From NCBI RefSeq assembly GCF_002205635.1, contig NZ_NISJ01000001.1, positions 1 to 64,000 on the forward strand: a stretch of DNA of 64,000 nucleotides, read 5' to 3'. This document shows positions 1-6,656 of this stretch, in pieces. The translations under genes were made by a program, and so were the position numbers. This DNA comes from Sphingopyxis witflariensis. GTDB taxonomy: Bacteria > Pseudomonadota > Alphaproteobacteria > Sphingomonadales > Sphingomonadaceae. How positions within the stretch are numbered: the first letter of the stretch is position 1; every line of letters starts with the position of its first letter. The notes under the pieces were generated by a model. The model saw only the letters and a program-made list of their open reading frames with translations. It was not told the origin of the DNA and did not search any database.

Positions 1-64
1 GCACAACCTCCGCTTCACGCAGCTTGCCAATAATCTCTTCCGGGCGATGCTTCTTGCTCGGCAT
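1..64 (-). CDS. IS3-family transposase OrfA, N-terminal fragment (runs off window)
   Basis: The reading frame starts at ATG 64-62 and gives MPSKKHRPEEIIGKLREAEV, the usual opening of IS3-family OrfA proteins, whose HTH_Tnp_1 domain binds the element ends. A GGAG ribosome site lies just upstream (72-75). Another ATG two codons earlier (68-66) is in a different frame and does not match the family, so 64 is preferred. Only 21 codons are in the window. In the family, OrfA is normally joined to the DDE integrase OrfB by frameshifting; that part is not visible. Confidence 0.75.
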   Translation of the reverse strand, partial: MPSKKHRPEEIIGKLREAEVV

Positions 65-127
65 TCATAATCTCCTTCGTAATCCAAAATATCATCAATT
101 TTGGACCACTCAGAAGGGGGCAGATCA
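1..127 (-). mobile_element. Terminal part of an IS3-type insertion sequence
   Basis: Read on the minus strand, the element begins at 127 with TGATCTGCCCCCTTCTGAG, a TG-starting terminus rich in C after TGATCTG, as in many IS3-family ends. About 60 bp further in, a transposase OrfA begins and runs off the window. Only one end is visible, so the length, second inverted repeat and target duplication cannot be judged. It forms the left boundary of the phage-like gene run. The family call rests on the OrfA N-terminus plus this terminus. Confidence 0.7.
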
Positions 128-164
128 CTCGCGCAAAGCATCCAACCATGGGAGTTTTGACACT

Positions 165-245
165 ATGAATGCCAATAGATTTGACCCCGCCGAATGGATT
201 GCCCGCTGGCGCGCTGCGGGCGGTTGCCGGAGACTAACCAGGTGA
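165..245 (+). CDS. Short ORF coupled to the HTH gene (26 aa)
   Basis: ATG at 165 follows a GGGAG-like site near 150-154 and encodes 26 residues, rich in Trp and Arg (MNANRFDPAEWIARWRAAGG at its start). Its TGA overlaps the GTG of the next gene in a GTGA junction, the pattern expected for translational coupling. I do not recognise the product. It may be a leader peptide or the truncated end of a longer gene interrupted by the insertion sequence. The junction is its main support. Confidence 0.35.
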   Translation: MNANRFDPAEWIARWRAAGGCRRLTR

Positions 246-523
246 GAGCCTGCCCGCACTGTCACGGCACCGGCATCGCGCCGCAACTGGTGGCAGGATC
301 GTTCATGGACGACTTGCGCCGTACGATCAGCGAGCGCGGCATCTGGATTTCGGCGGACCACTATGTGCGCGAAGCCGATGCGGCAACCCTGATTGGCCAT
401 GCTCCTAAGACGCTGGCGAACTGGCGCTCAGGTGATGGCCGGTTGCCATCAATCAAGCGCGCCGGACGTCCGATCTACGCGCTCGCCACCTTGGCCGAAT
501 ATCTGGAAAAAGCCTCAAAATAG
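242..523 (+). CDS. Winged-HTH / excisionase-like DNA-binding protein
   Basis: A 93-aa protein from GTG 242; ATG 306 is an alternative shorter start. The N-terminus has a CPHCHGTG cysteine motif that could hold zinc. The C-terminal half contains YVREADAATLIGHAPKTLAN, then a Trp-Arg turn and a basic wing (IKRAGRPIYALATLAEYL), which is the layout of MerR-like/excisionase HTH_17 domains. Such proteins act as excisionases or small regulators in phages and islands. It is the first visible gene of the phage-like run and lies 86 bp before the capsid gene. The fold is inferred by pattern only. Confidence 0.6.
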   Translation: MRACPHCHGTGIAPQLVAGSFMDDLRRTISERGIWISADHYVREADAATLIGHAPKTLANWRSGDGRLPSIKRAGRPIYALATLAEYLEKASK

Positions 524-599
524 TTTCCCGCAACCCCCCGCAGCCACCCGTAGCCACCCTGAAACGGCGCCACCGATCGGCTAAAACATCGGCAGAATT

Positions 600-607
600 G
601 GAGGTGA
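600..607 (+). promoter_or_regulatory. Consensus ribosome-binding site of the capsid gene
   Basis: GGAGGTGA is an exact complement of the 16S rRNA 3' end, placed two bases before ATG 610 by strict end-to-start count, with its GGAGG core six bases from the start. It fixes the capsid start at 610 rather than the in-frame TTG at 598. Few other genes in the window have so strong a site, in keeping with high expression of a capsid gene. Confidence 0.75.
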
Positions 608-609
608 TT

Positions 610-1662
610 ATGACTGTTTCTAGCTTGCCGAAAGGCTCAACTTTCGTTCGTTATGCGATGGCGCTGGCTGTCGGAAAAGACGTTGGCAACGCCGCTGCCT
701 ATGCGGCATCGCGCTGGGGCGAAGGCTCGCAAGTGCATCGCATCTTGAAAGGGGCGGTCAGCGCGGGCGATACCGCAGGCTGGGGCGAAGAACTGGTGAG
801 CGAATACGGTGCCGCCGCCGCCGATTTTCTGGGTCTGGTACGCGAGCGCACAATCATCGGGCGCCTGCCGGGCCTGCGCCGCGTTCCCCCGCTGACCCCG
901 TTTTTGCGCGTATCGTCGGGCGCGACTGCATCGTGGATTGCCGAGGGCGGCGCCATGGCGATGCGCGGCATGACCTTCGCGCGCGATTCTTTGGAAACGC
1001 TCAAGATTGCGGCGCTCACCGTTCTTACCGAAGAACTCGCGTCCAGCGCCGACCCCGCCGCCGAAAGCATGATCCGCGCTGATTTGATTAGCGCCATCGT
1101 CGAGGCGAGCGACACCGCGTTTATCGACCCGGGCAACAGCGGCACCCCGGGCGAACAACCCGCCGCCGTCACGAACGGCATAACCGCTGTAACGTCGGGC
1201 GGCGATTTCACGGAATCGATTGAAACCCTCACCCGCACGTTCGCGGGCGACCTGACCGCCGCATATTTCGTCGGGAGGCCCGAATTGTTCGTCCAGATTT
1301 CGGGCATCGAATATCCCAACATCGGCGCTCGCGGCGGTGAGATTGCAGGCATCCCGGCCCTTGCATCGCGCTATGTGCCGATGGGCGCAGGCGACACCTA
1401 TGACCTTGCCCTGATCGATCCGAGCGGCATCACCTATACATCGGACGAAGCCGGGACCGAACTCAAGACCGCCCGCCATGCTTCGATCCAATTCGACGAC
1501 GCCCCGACCATGGATTCGGTAGAGCCAACCGGCGCGAATATGATCAACCTTTGGCAAGTAAACGGAACGGCTATCGCCGCCTTGCTGCGCCAGAACTGGA
1601 TCCGGACGCGCCCCGGCTCGGTGGCATTGCTGACCGGCATCGCGGCGGGATCGGCGTCATGA
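610..1662 (+). CDS. Phage major capsid protein, HK97 fold
   Basis: This 350-aa protein resembles the HK97-type major capsid family, which forms the icosahedral shell. Supporting features are an N-terminal region of about 80 residues that could be a scaffold/delta domain, the middle block with RVSSGATASWIAEGGAMAMR (near residue 100), and the C-terminal block ending in NLWQVNGTAIAALLRQNWIR, which matches the family's closing motif. The start at 610 is set by a perfect ribosome site. The gene overlaps the protease gene by ATGA. Canonical phages have protease before capsid; here the order is reversed and no portal gene is present. Confidence 0.85.
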   Translation: MTVSSLPKGSTFVRYAMALAVGKDVGNAAAYAASRWGEGSQVHRILKGAVSAGDTAGWGEELVSEYGAAAADFLGLVRERTIIGRLPGLRRVPPLTPFLRVSSGATASWIAEGGAMAMRGMTFARDSLETLKIAALTVLTEELASSADPAAESMIRADLISAIVEASDTAFIDPGNSGTPGEQPAAVTNGITAVTSGGDFTESIETLTRTFAGDLTAAYFVGRPELFVQISGIEYPNIGARGGEIAGIPALASRYVPMGAGDTYDLALIDPSGITYTSDEAGTELKTARHASIQFDDAPTMDSVEPTGANMINLWQVNGTAIAALLRQNWIRTRPGSVALLTGIAAGSAS

Positions 1663-2402
1663 TGATCCGGGCCTATTCGACGCTGGAGATTAAGCGGGCG
1701 CCCGGTGCTGCCCGTGAAATTTCTGGCCTAGCTTCGACGCCATCGCTTGATCGCGCCGGGGATATTGTCTCGCCTGAGGGAGCGGAATTTACGCTGCCGT
1801 TGCCATTGCTCTGGCAGCACGACGCATCGGCACCGATTGGCCGCGTGACGCACGCCAATGTTTCGGCAAAGGGCATCGAATTTCGCGCCCGCATTGCCGA
1901 GGTTAAAACCCCCGGTCGCCTTAAGGACCGTCTCGACGAGGTATGGGATTCCATTGAGGCCAATCTCGTTCGCGGCACCAGCATCGGCTTCCAGCCGTTG
2001 GACTGGAAAGCCCTGCCGACTGGCGGGCGCAACTATACCCGATGGTCCTGGCATGAACTCAGCGCGGTCACGATCCCATGCAATCAGGAATGCTCAATCG
2101 AGACAATCAAGGCGCTCGACCGGCAGTATGTCATGCGCGCGACGCGCGTCGTGAAGCTCGAACGCCCGGTCTCCAACGCCGTGGTTGCCGAACTCGACCG
2201 CGTCGTGAAAGGAGAGGGAGCCGACGAGATGCTTGCGCGCTCGCTTGGCGCCGCCGTCGCGACGACCGACGAATGTCTTGGCCAGCTCGACCAGCGCATG
2301 ACGACTGTGGAGGCGTTGCTTAATCCCAAGGCTTTGGCCGCGATGACGCCCGACGAATTTCTCGCGCATCGCCGCGCCCTGCGCCGCATCGGTGCCGCAT
2401 GA
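1659..2402 (+). CDS. HK97-family prohead protease
   Basis: A 247-aa member of the phage prohead protease family (peptidase S78), which cleaves the capsid N-terminal scaffold during head maturation. The conserved histidine lies in LLWQHD (His54) and the serine nucleophile in RGTSIGF (Ser108), followed by the WHELSAVTIPCNQE block (about residue 130-142) typical of the family. Residues after about 160 form a helical tail. The start ATG overlaps the capsid stop, so the two are probably translated together. Both catalytic residues are intact, so the enzyme could be active. Confidence 0.88.
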   Translation: MMIRAYSTLEIKRAPGAAREISGLASTPSLDRAGDIVSPEGAEFTLPLPLLWQHDASAPIGRVTHANVSAKGIEFRARIAEVKTPGRLKDRLDEVWDSIEANLVRGTSIGFQPLDWKALPTGGRNYTRWSWHELSAVTIPCNQECSIETIKALDRQYVMRATRVVKLERPVSNAVVAELDRVVKGEGADEMLARSLGAAVATTDECLGQLDQRMTTVEALLNPKALAAMTPDEFLAHRRALRRIGAA

Positions 2403-2749
2403 CGCGCGCCCGTGACATTATCGACGTCAGCCTCGACGAAGCCCCGCGCATCGACATGGCAGTGGCCTATGCTGATTTGCGCTACCTAGTATTGGAACAG
2501 CGCGGCATCGACATTGACCGCTCCGACGTTCTCGCCATGCGCATCAAGCGCGTGAAGGCTACCGGCAACAGGCAGATGCAAGCGTTCGTCGTCGGCCCGA
2601 AACACGCCAGATCACCGCGCGAATTGATCGAACAATCTTTTATCTCGCTATTCGGCGAGGTTACGGTCGAAATGGCCGAACATATGACCGCCGCCGCCCG
2701 TGAAGGGTGCCGTGCCAGCTTTGCCGCACCGATCCACCATGCGGCTTGA
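2399..2749 (+). CDS. Unknown phage-associated protein
   Basis: A 116-aa soluble protein whose ATG overlaps the protease stop (ATGA), so it belongs to the same operon. It has no signal peptide or membrane segment. The middle is basic (MRIKRVKATGNRQMQAF), followed by SPRELIEQSFISLFGEV and a helical end. I do not recognise the family. Position after capsid and protease suggests a head-assembly accessory or connector role, but that is only inference from context. Confidence 0.6.
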   Translation: MTRARDIIDVSLDEAPRIDMAVAYADLRYLVLEQRGIDIDRSDVLAMRIKRVKATGNRQMQAFVVGPKHARSPRELIEQSFISLFGEVTVEMAEHMTAAAREGCRASFAAPIHHAA

Positions 2750-2954
2750 TTGTCTACCCCGTCCATCTGGGGACCGCGCAAGCCATCCTATTGGCGAAGC
2801 GCAGGGTGCCGCCGCTTTGATCCTTGATCGGCGGCACCCACCGGGGGGGGCGATTGAACTTTCAGACCTAAACCCTTCTCTGGCGCTGGGGAACTGTAAC
2901 TTTCACAAACGGCGCCCCGGTTCGTCCCGCCCGCGCGAGGGGGGTGAGCCATGA
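2739..2954 (+). CDS. Doubtful ORF between the unknown gene and the terminase gene
   Basis: This frame (71 aa from ATG 2739, or longer from GTG 2700) overlaps the end of the preceding gene, and its TGA overlaps the terminase ATG (ATGA). The product is rich in Pro, Arg and Gly, with no recognisable domain, and it crosses a perfect 10-bp inverted repeat. The stop/start junction is the only support. It may instead be an untranslated spacer of about 200 bp. Confidence 0.2.
   Translation: MRLDCLPRPSGDRASHPIGEAQGAAALILDRRHPPGGAIELSDLNPSLALGNCNFHKRRPGSSRPREGGEP
2804..2839. repeat. Perfect 10-bp inverted repeat in the capsid operon
   Basis: GGGTGCCGCC at 2804-2813 pairs with GGCGGCACCC at 2830-2839 around a 16-base loop. 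No T-run follows; instead a run of G follows (about 2843-2850). It could be an RNA processing or attenuation hairpin between the capsid module and the terminase gene. It does not look like a standard intrinsic terminator. Confidence 0.5.
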
Positions 2955-3301
2955 CCACTGTTGAACCGCCCGCCCACCTGTCGCCCGACGCTGCCGCGTG
3001 GTGGCGTGACGTGCTGCGCGACTATACGCTCGAACCCCACCATTTGCGGTTGCTGCAAGCGGCTTGCGAGGCGTGGATGCGAATGCGGCAGGCTGGTGAG
3101 GCCTTGACCGCGCACGGTGGCCTGACGTTCACCGATGAGCGGGGAACGATCCGGGCGCACCCCGCCGTCGCAATGGAACGCGACGCGCGCACCGCCTTTG
3201 CCCGCCTTGTCCGTGAACTTGATTTGGACACCGGCGCGCCGAGCGAGGCACCGCGCCCGCCCGCGCTCCTATCGAACAGGAGGGGCGCAAATGCCGACTA
3301 A
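2951..3301 (+). CDS. Phage terminase small subunit, P27 family
   Basis: A 116-aa protein that matches the P27 family of small terminase subunits, which recognise the packaging site and hand DNA to the large subunit. Features are the opening PPAHLSPDAAAWWRDVLRDY, a helical core with LLQAACEAWMRMRQAGEAL, the G-rich turn LTAHGGLTFTDERGTIRAHP, and a helical end carrying ERDARTAFARLVRELDL. A GGGGGTGA-like site precedes ATG 2951. No large terminase subunit is found in the following 2 kb, where phages usually place it, so packaging would need a partner encoded elsewhere. Confidence 0.8.
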   Translation: MTTVEPPAHLSPDAAAWWRDVLRDYTLEPHHLRLLQAACEAWMRMRQAGEALTAHGGLTFTDERGTIRAHPAVAMERDARTAFARLVRELDLDTGAPSEAPRPPALLSNRRGANAD

Positions 3302-3545
3302 GCGCCGCGCAGCAAAAACGCGCGAATATCCGTTGAACCCCGACGTCATCGCGGCTTTTGTCGCTGGTGACGAAAAGGCGATCCGCCAGCTTTGGGGAAT
3401 AAAGCCGTGGCAGCATCCATCGCCAATCGAGGCGACCGGGCCTTGCCCTTATCCAAGCGGCACAGGTGGCGCTCATTGGTGGCCGATAGCTGTCAAGCTG
3501 CGCAGTGAACTTGCCGACGCGGCAGGGGGTGAGCCATGCCGGTAA
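3291..3545 (+). CDS. Unknown small basic protein (84 aa)
   Basis: ATG 3291 follows an AGGAGGGG site (about 3277-3284) and overlaps the terminase stop by 11 bp. The product starts MPTKRRAAKTREYPLNPDVI and later carries LWGIKPWQHPSPIEATGPCP. It is soluble and basic at the N-terminus. I do not recognise it. The overlap and ribosome site argue that it is a real gene of the phage-like operon. Confidence 0.55.
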   Translation: MPTKRRAAKTREYPLNPDVIAAFVAGDEKAIRQLWGIKPWQHPSPIEATGPCPYPSGTGGAHWWPIAVKLRSELADAAGGEPCR

Positions 3546-3802
3546 AACGAAGGCTCGATAAGCGCCGCCCCGATGACGCGAAGGCCTATCCAGTTTGGGC
3601 CGCTATCTTCGATTGCGGGCGAGACTTTTTTGACGAGCTGCCCGAAATTGGCGTTGCATGCGACAAATACGGCAAGCCCGACCGCGATGCCGCGCAAGCC
3701 GCATGGGAGCGTTTCGGCGCCCGCTGGTTAGCCGAGCATCCCCATGACGAGCCGCAATGGGCAGAGCGGGAATTTGGGCGCCCGTGGGATGCGGCAAACT
3801 GA
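3536..3802 (+). CDS. Unknown small protein (88 aa)
   Basis: It starts at ATG 3536 after a GGGGGTGAG site and overlaps the upstream gene by 10 bp. After a basic opening (MPVKRRLDKRRPDD) come several aromatic residues and a helical part ending in EPQWAEREFGRPWD. It is acidic toward the C-terminus and soluble. No domain is recognised. The same GGGGGTGAGCCATG junction occurs before the terminase gene at 2951, suggesting a shared translation signal within this operon. Confidence 0.55.
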   Translation: MPVKRRLDKRRPDDAKAYPVWAAIFDCGRDFFDELPEIGVACDKYGKPDRDAAQAAWERFGARWLAEHPHDEPQWAEREFGRPWDAAN

Positions 3803-3977
3803 GCGTAACCAAATTTTCACCAATCCGCGGCAAATGCGTGCCAACCCCGCCGCTGCGCGACCCATGCGGCGGGGCCACCTCACCGAATCATTGCGAACAA
3901 GGCGAGAACATCGTTAGCGTCGTCCAATGGGCAATCGAGGACGGCGAGACATTGGATGGGCGCCGACACTTGGCAAG

Positions 3978-4235
3978 ATGCTGGCGCTAGGAGTTAAGGC
4001 GTTCGCTTGCTGCTCACGGTGCGGACGCCAACAGCCAATCGACATTGCCGCGCTGATCGAAAAGGTCGGCCCTGACTTCTGCCTTCACAACCGGCGCAAC
4101 AAGCCATGCAAGTTGAAACCCGGCTGCCGGGGCTATACCTACTTCTCAACCGATCGATGGGGCGGCATCATCACCCCGTTTCGCGACGAGGCAACTGGCT
4201 ACAGATGGCTATCGGAGATCAATCATGATTTATGA
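3978..4235 (+). CDS. Unknown cysteine-rich, putative zinc-binding protein
   Basis: An 85-aa product from ATG 3978 (an in-frame ATG at 3927 would add 17 residues). It carries CCSRCGRQQPIDIAALIEKV and, about 25 residues later, CKLKPGC, which together could form a four-cysteine zinc ribbon. The 175 bp before it (3803-3977) show no convincing gene. Similar short Cys-motif proteins occur in sphingomonad phage-like regions, as far as I recall, but no function is known to me. Confidence 0.5.
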   Translation: MLALGVKAFACCSRCGRQQPIDIAALIEKVGPDFCLHNRRNKPCKLKPGCRGYTYFSTDRWGGIITPFRDEATGYRWLSEINHDL

Positions 4236-4350
4236 GGTGCGCGGCCCCGATCCCGATGGCGACTGGTTCGTCGTGCTGGTCGATGGGGATGATGAAACTG
4301 CGATCGATGAGACTGGCCCTTGGCACTGTCAACGACCCCATCGCGCATAA
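4225..4350 (+). CDS. Unknown acidic 41-aa protein
   Basis: ATG 4225 lies 11 bp inside the end of the preceding gene and is followed by 41 codons ending TAA. The product is strongly acidic (GPDPDGDWFVVLVDGDDETA), with an alternating pattern that could form a small beta-sheet. The next candidate ORF overlaps it by 62 bp in another frame, so possibly only one of the two is translated. Acidic mini-proteins of this kind are common in phages, but no function can be assigned. Confidence 0.35.
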   Translation: MIYEVRGPDPDGDWFVVLVDGDDETAIDETGPWHCQRPHRA

Positions 4351-4429
4351 GATTGTGGAGTTGGCATTTGCGGACACGCGAACCACCCTCAATGTCCAAA
4401 GCGTTCTGCGCCGTCGAGGTTTGATATGA
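4289..4429 (+). CDS. Unknown 46-aa protein
   Basis: Starting at ATG 4289 (ATG 4307 is an alternative), it encodes a product with LALGTVNDPIAHKIVELAFA and a basic end (VLRRRGLI). Its TGA overlaps the ATG of the small membrane protein gene at 4426 in an ATGA junction, which supports translation of this frame up to its end. It overlaps the acidic ORF at 4225. No family is recognised. Confidence 0.4.
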   Translation: MMKLRSMRLALGTVNDPIAHKIVELAFADTRTTLNVQSVLRRRGLI

Positions 4430-4566
4430 GCGCCCACAAGACGACGGTCGATGCGGCGTTAGTCTGTTTAGGTCTTGCGGTGATCGCGGGTGCAATGTGG
4501 TTTGTCATGTCGCTGATCGATCTTGCGATCAACGTGATGAGGCTGGCTCCTTTGGGAGCAATTTGA
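4426..4566 (+). CDS. Small single-pass membrane protein (46 aa)
   Basis: ATG 4426 sits in an ATGA overlap with the preceding ORF. The product has a polar N-terminus (MSAHKTTVDA) and a hydrophobic stretch of roughly 30 residues covering ALVCLGLAVIAGAMWFVMSL, consistent with one or two membrane helices. In phages, short membrane proteins at such places are often holins or inner-membrane accessory proteins, but no lysis gene lies beside it, so that role is speculative. Confidence 0.5.
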   Translation: MSAHKTTVDAALVCLGLAVIAGAMWFVMSLIDLAINVMRLAPLGAI

Positions 4567-4642
4567 TGTCTGCGTGTCGAGAAATGGCCCCGTTGCGAAG
4601 TCTTTGAGCGTGAGGCACAATGAAGGTAGGGGAGGGCATGCA

Positions 4643-4951
4643 ATGACGAACAGGGCAATTAAATCTACCGCAGTGGCGTTAGCAGCGACAGGCGCTGTGT
4701 TTGCGAGCTCGTGCAGCCAGACGCCGCTTGAGCAATGCATTGATGCGCAGATGGCGGCGTGGGAGCAGGAAGTGGAGGCCTACGAGGAGCGGCGGAACCA
4801 GCCAAAAGTCGACCGAAGCAACGAACCGCCGGTTGAAATAGGGGGCGTTCTTATCCCTGCAAACATAGTTCCGGATTTTCAGGACGTGCCGTTGGACCAA
4901 GAGCACGCCGAGGCAGCCGCGAACATTAAATGCGGTAAAGTATATGGGTGA
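4643..4951 (+). CDS. Unknown small lipoprotein (102 aa)
   Basis: ATG 4643 is preceded by GGAGGG (4631-4636), favouring it over an in-frame upstream start at 4574. The N-terminus is a lipoprotein signal: a basic start, a hydrophobic stretch, and a lipobox ending VFASSC, with Cys as lipidation site. The mature part has a predicted helix (AQMAAWEQEVEAYEERRNQ) and later GVLIPANIVPDFQDVP. It overlaps the next lipoprotein gene by 8 bp. Paired small lipoproteins at a phage-like boundary could act in lysis (spanin-like) or as morons; this is inference. Confidence 0.55.
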   Translation: MTNRAIKSTAVALAATGAVFASSCSQTPLEQCIDAQMAAWEQEVEAYEERRNQPKVDRSNEPPVEIGGVLIPANIVPDFQDVPLDQEHAEAAANIKCGKVYG

Positions 4952-5258
4952 GAGATCCGCTGATGGTAGCTTCAAGTCTGGGCCACTTCGCATTGGATGG
5001 ATCGCTCTGGCCGGGTTCTCGCTCGCAAGCTGCGACCAGCGGCCCAACCAATGGGATGCGTTCATTTACCCGAATGGCAATGACCTGACTACATCCAAGA
5101 CCATCAAGGGATTTAAGACGTTCGAGCTATGTCAAAGCGCGGCGATAAGCGAGCTGCGGTCGCTTCCTGATCCAGACAGGGGCGATTATGAATGCGGCTA
5201 CAAATGCGAATTCGACCCGAACATCGATATCCACGTCTGCAAAGAGACGCGGCGCTGA
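4944..5258 (+). CDS. Unknown cysteine-containing lipoprotein (104 aa)
   Basis: The product has a lipoprotein signal with FSLASC as lipobox around residue 30. The mature part reads like a small disulfide domain: WDAFIYPNGNDLTTSKTIKG, FELCQSAAI, and CGYKCEFDP with a final VCKETRR, giving four further cysteines. I recall related proteins in sphingomonad genomes next to phage-derived genes, without known function. It is the last gene before the tRNA-Ser. The 8-bp overlap with the upstream lipoprotein gene suggests co-expression. Confidence 0.55.
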   Translation: MGERSADGSFKSGPLRIGWIALAGFSLASCDQRPNQWDAFIYPNGNDLTTSKTIKGFKTFELCQSAAISELRSLPDPDRGDYECGYKCEFDPNIDIHVCKETRR

Positions 5259-5357
5259 TCGAAACCTGTCGCAGCTAAAATACAAAAAACATCGGGTAGG
5301 GCATCCCTTATGGCACGACAGAAAAATGAAGTTAAGTAGCTGATTTCATTGGAGGGG

Positions 5358-5447
5358 TGGCGGACAGGGTGGGATTCGAACCCACGGTGAGCTTGCACCC
5401 ACGGCGGTTTTCAAGACCGCTGCCTTAAACCACTCGGCCACCTGTCC
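5358..5447 (-). tRNA. tRNA-Ser(UGA), CCA encoded
   Basis: On the minus strand GGACAGG (5447-5441) pairs with CCTGTCC (5368-5362), followed by discriminator G and an encoded CCA. The anticodon loop CTTGAAA gives UGA, and a long variable arm as in class II serine tRNAs is present before the GGTTCGAATC T-loop. The 3' end faces the phage-like genes at lower coordinates; tRNA 3' ends are frequent integration sites. No second copy of this 3' end is seen within the window. Confidence 0.95.
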
Positions 5448-5591
5448 GTTGCCCGACGCCATAGCGTCCGCACGTCTCGCAGCAAGCAAAAACCTTGCGG
5501 GCTCCATCCGCCGCGCGAATGACTCGGCTTGCCTTGTCCCCGGGTGGCCAAGGCGCGTGCATCTATGCCAGACATTGCTTATGGGTGGGAC

Positions 5592-6656
5592 ATGACACGC
5601 GCTAGCCAATTCAGAACCGGACGCCTTTTCTCTTCGTTGGGCGTCATCCTTTCGGCATGGATGCTCACGGCATCGGCGCCGCTCCACGCGCAAAGCGGTG
5701 ACCCCGCTTTCGATAATTATGTCCAGTCGCTGTGGCCCAAGGCGCAGGCGCGCGGCGTGTCGCGCACGACGTTCGACCGGGTGACCGCAGGGCTGCGTTA
5801 TAACCCGCGCGTCATCGCGCTCGACCGCGACAATCTGGGCAGCCCGCCAAGCAACAATACGCCGATCCCGGCCTTCGCGCCCTATAAGGCGAAGCATGTC
5901 GATGCCGCGCGGATCAACGGCGGCCGCCGCGTCCACGACCGGCTGTTGCCTTTGCTGTCGCGGATCGAGCAGCGCACCGGGGTTCCGACCAGCATCATGA
6001 TCGCAATATACGGGCATGAAACCGCCTATGGCCAGGTGACCGGCAATTTCGACCTGCCCGAGGCGCTCGCGACGCTCGCCTATGAAGGCCGCCGGCGCAG
6101 CCTGTTCGAGCCCGAATTCCTCGCGACGCTGCAAATGGTCGAGCGCGGGGTGCCGCGCAGTGCGCTGAAGGGCAGCTGGGCAGGGGCCTTTGGCTATCCG
6201 CAGTTCCTGCCGTCGGTCTATTTGGCTGTAGCCGAGGACGGCGACGGCGACGGGCGCGCGAACATCTGGTCGAGCGAAGCCGATGCGATCGAATCGATCG
6301 GCGCCTATCTGCGCCGCGCCGGATGGCGTGCCGGACAGCCGTGGGGTGTCGCTGTGCGCGTCCCCGACGGGTTTAACCGCGCGCGCGTCGCATCGCGCCT
6401 CGCCCCCACCCGCTGCGCGCGCGTGTTCGAACGCCACAGCCGCTGGCGTTCGATGGCCGAATGGCGCGCTGACGGGATTCAGCCGGTCAGCGGCAACTGG
6501 CCCGACGGAAAAGTCCAGGCCGTGCTTCTCGAACCCGATGGCCCCGGAAAAACCGCCTATTTGTTGACCGGTAACTATCGTGCGATATTGGATTATAATT
6601 GTTCCAATTTTTACGCACTTTCTGTGGGGTTGCTGGCGGATGAAATCGATCGTTAA
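5592..6656 (+). CDS. Lytic murein transglycosylase, MltB-like (SLT_2, GH103)
   Basis: A 354-aa exported enzyme that cleaves glycan strands of peptidoglycan in the periplasm. From ATG 5592 there is a signal peptide (hydrophobic VILSAWMLTASAPLHA, cleavage after HAQ likely). The SLT_2 domain includes SIMIAIYGHETAYGQVTG with the catalytic glutamate in HETAYG, and GSWAGAFGYPQFLPSVYL. Farther on come DGDGDGRANIWSS and the C-terminal block. An earlier ATG at 5565 would spoil the signal sequence. The next gene, rlpA, starts inside its last codons, so wall-remodelling functions are grouped. No C-terminal peptidoglycan-binding domain is obvious. Confidence 0.88.
   Translation: MTRASQFRTGRLFSSLGVILSAWMLTASAPLHAQSGDPAFDNYVQSLWPKAQARGVSRTTFDRVTAGLRYNPRVIALDRDNLGSPPSNNTPIPAFAPYKAKHVDAARINGGRRVHDRLLPLLSRIEQRTGVPTSIMIAIYGHETAYGQVTGNFDLPEALATLAYEGRRRSLFEPEFLATLQMVERGVPRSALKGSWAGAFGYPQFLPSVYLAVAEDGDGDGRANIWSSEADAIESIGAYLRRAGWRAGQPWGVAVRVPDGFNRARVASRLAPTRCARVFERHSRWRSMAEWRADGIQPVSGNWPDGKVQAVLLEPDGPGKTAYLLTGNYRAILDYNCSNFYALSVGLLADEIDR

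Noticed and set aside
598..609. TTG 598 as the capsid start
   Set aside because: These codons contain the perfect GGAGGTGA ribosome site of ATG 610.
2804..2839. Inverted repeat as an intrinsic terminator
   Set aside because: No T-run follows on the plus strand and genes continue in the same direction.
3757..3990. 77-codon frame before the zinc-ribbon-like gene
   Set aside because: It overlaps both neighbours in another frame, lacks a ribosome site and has no regular composition.
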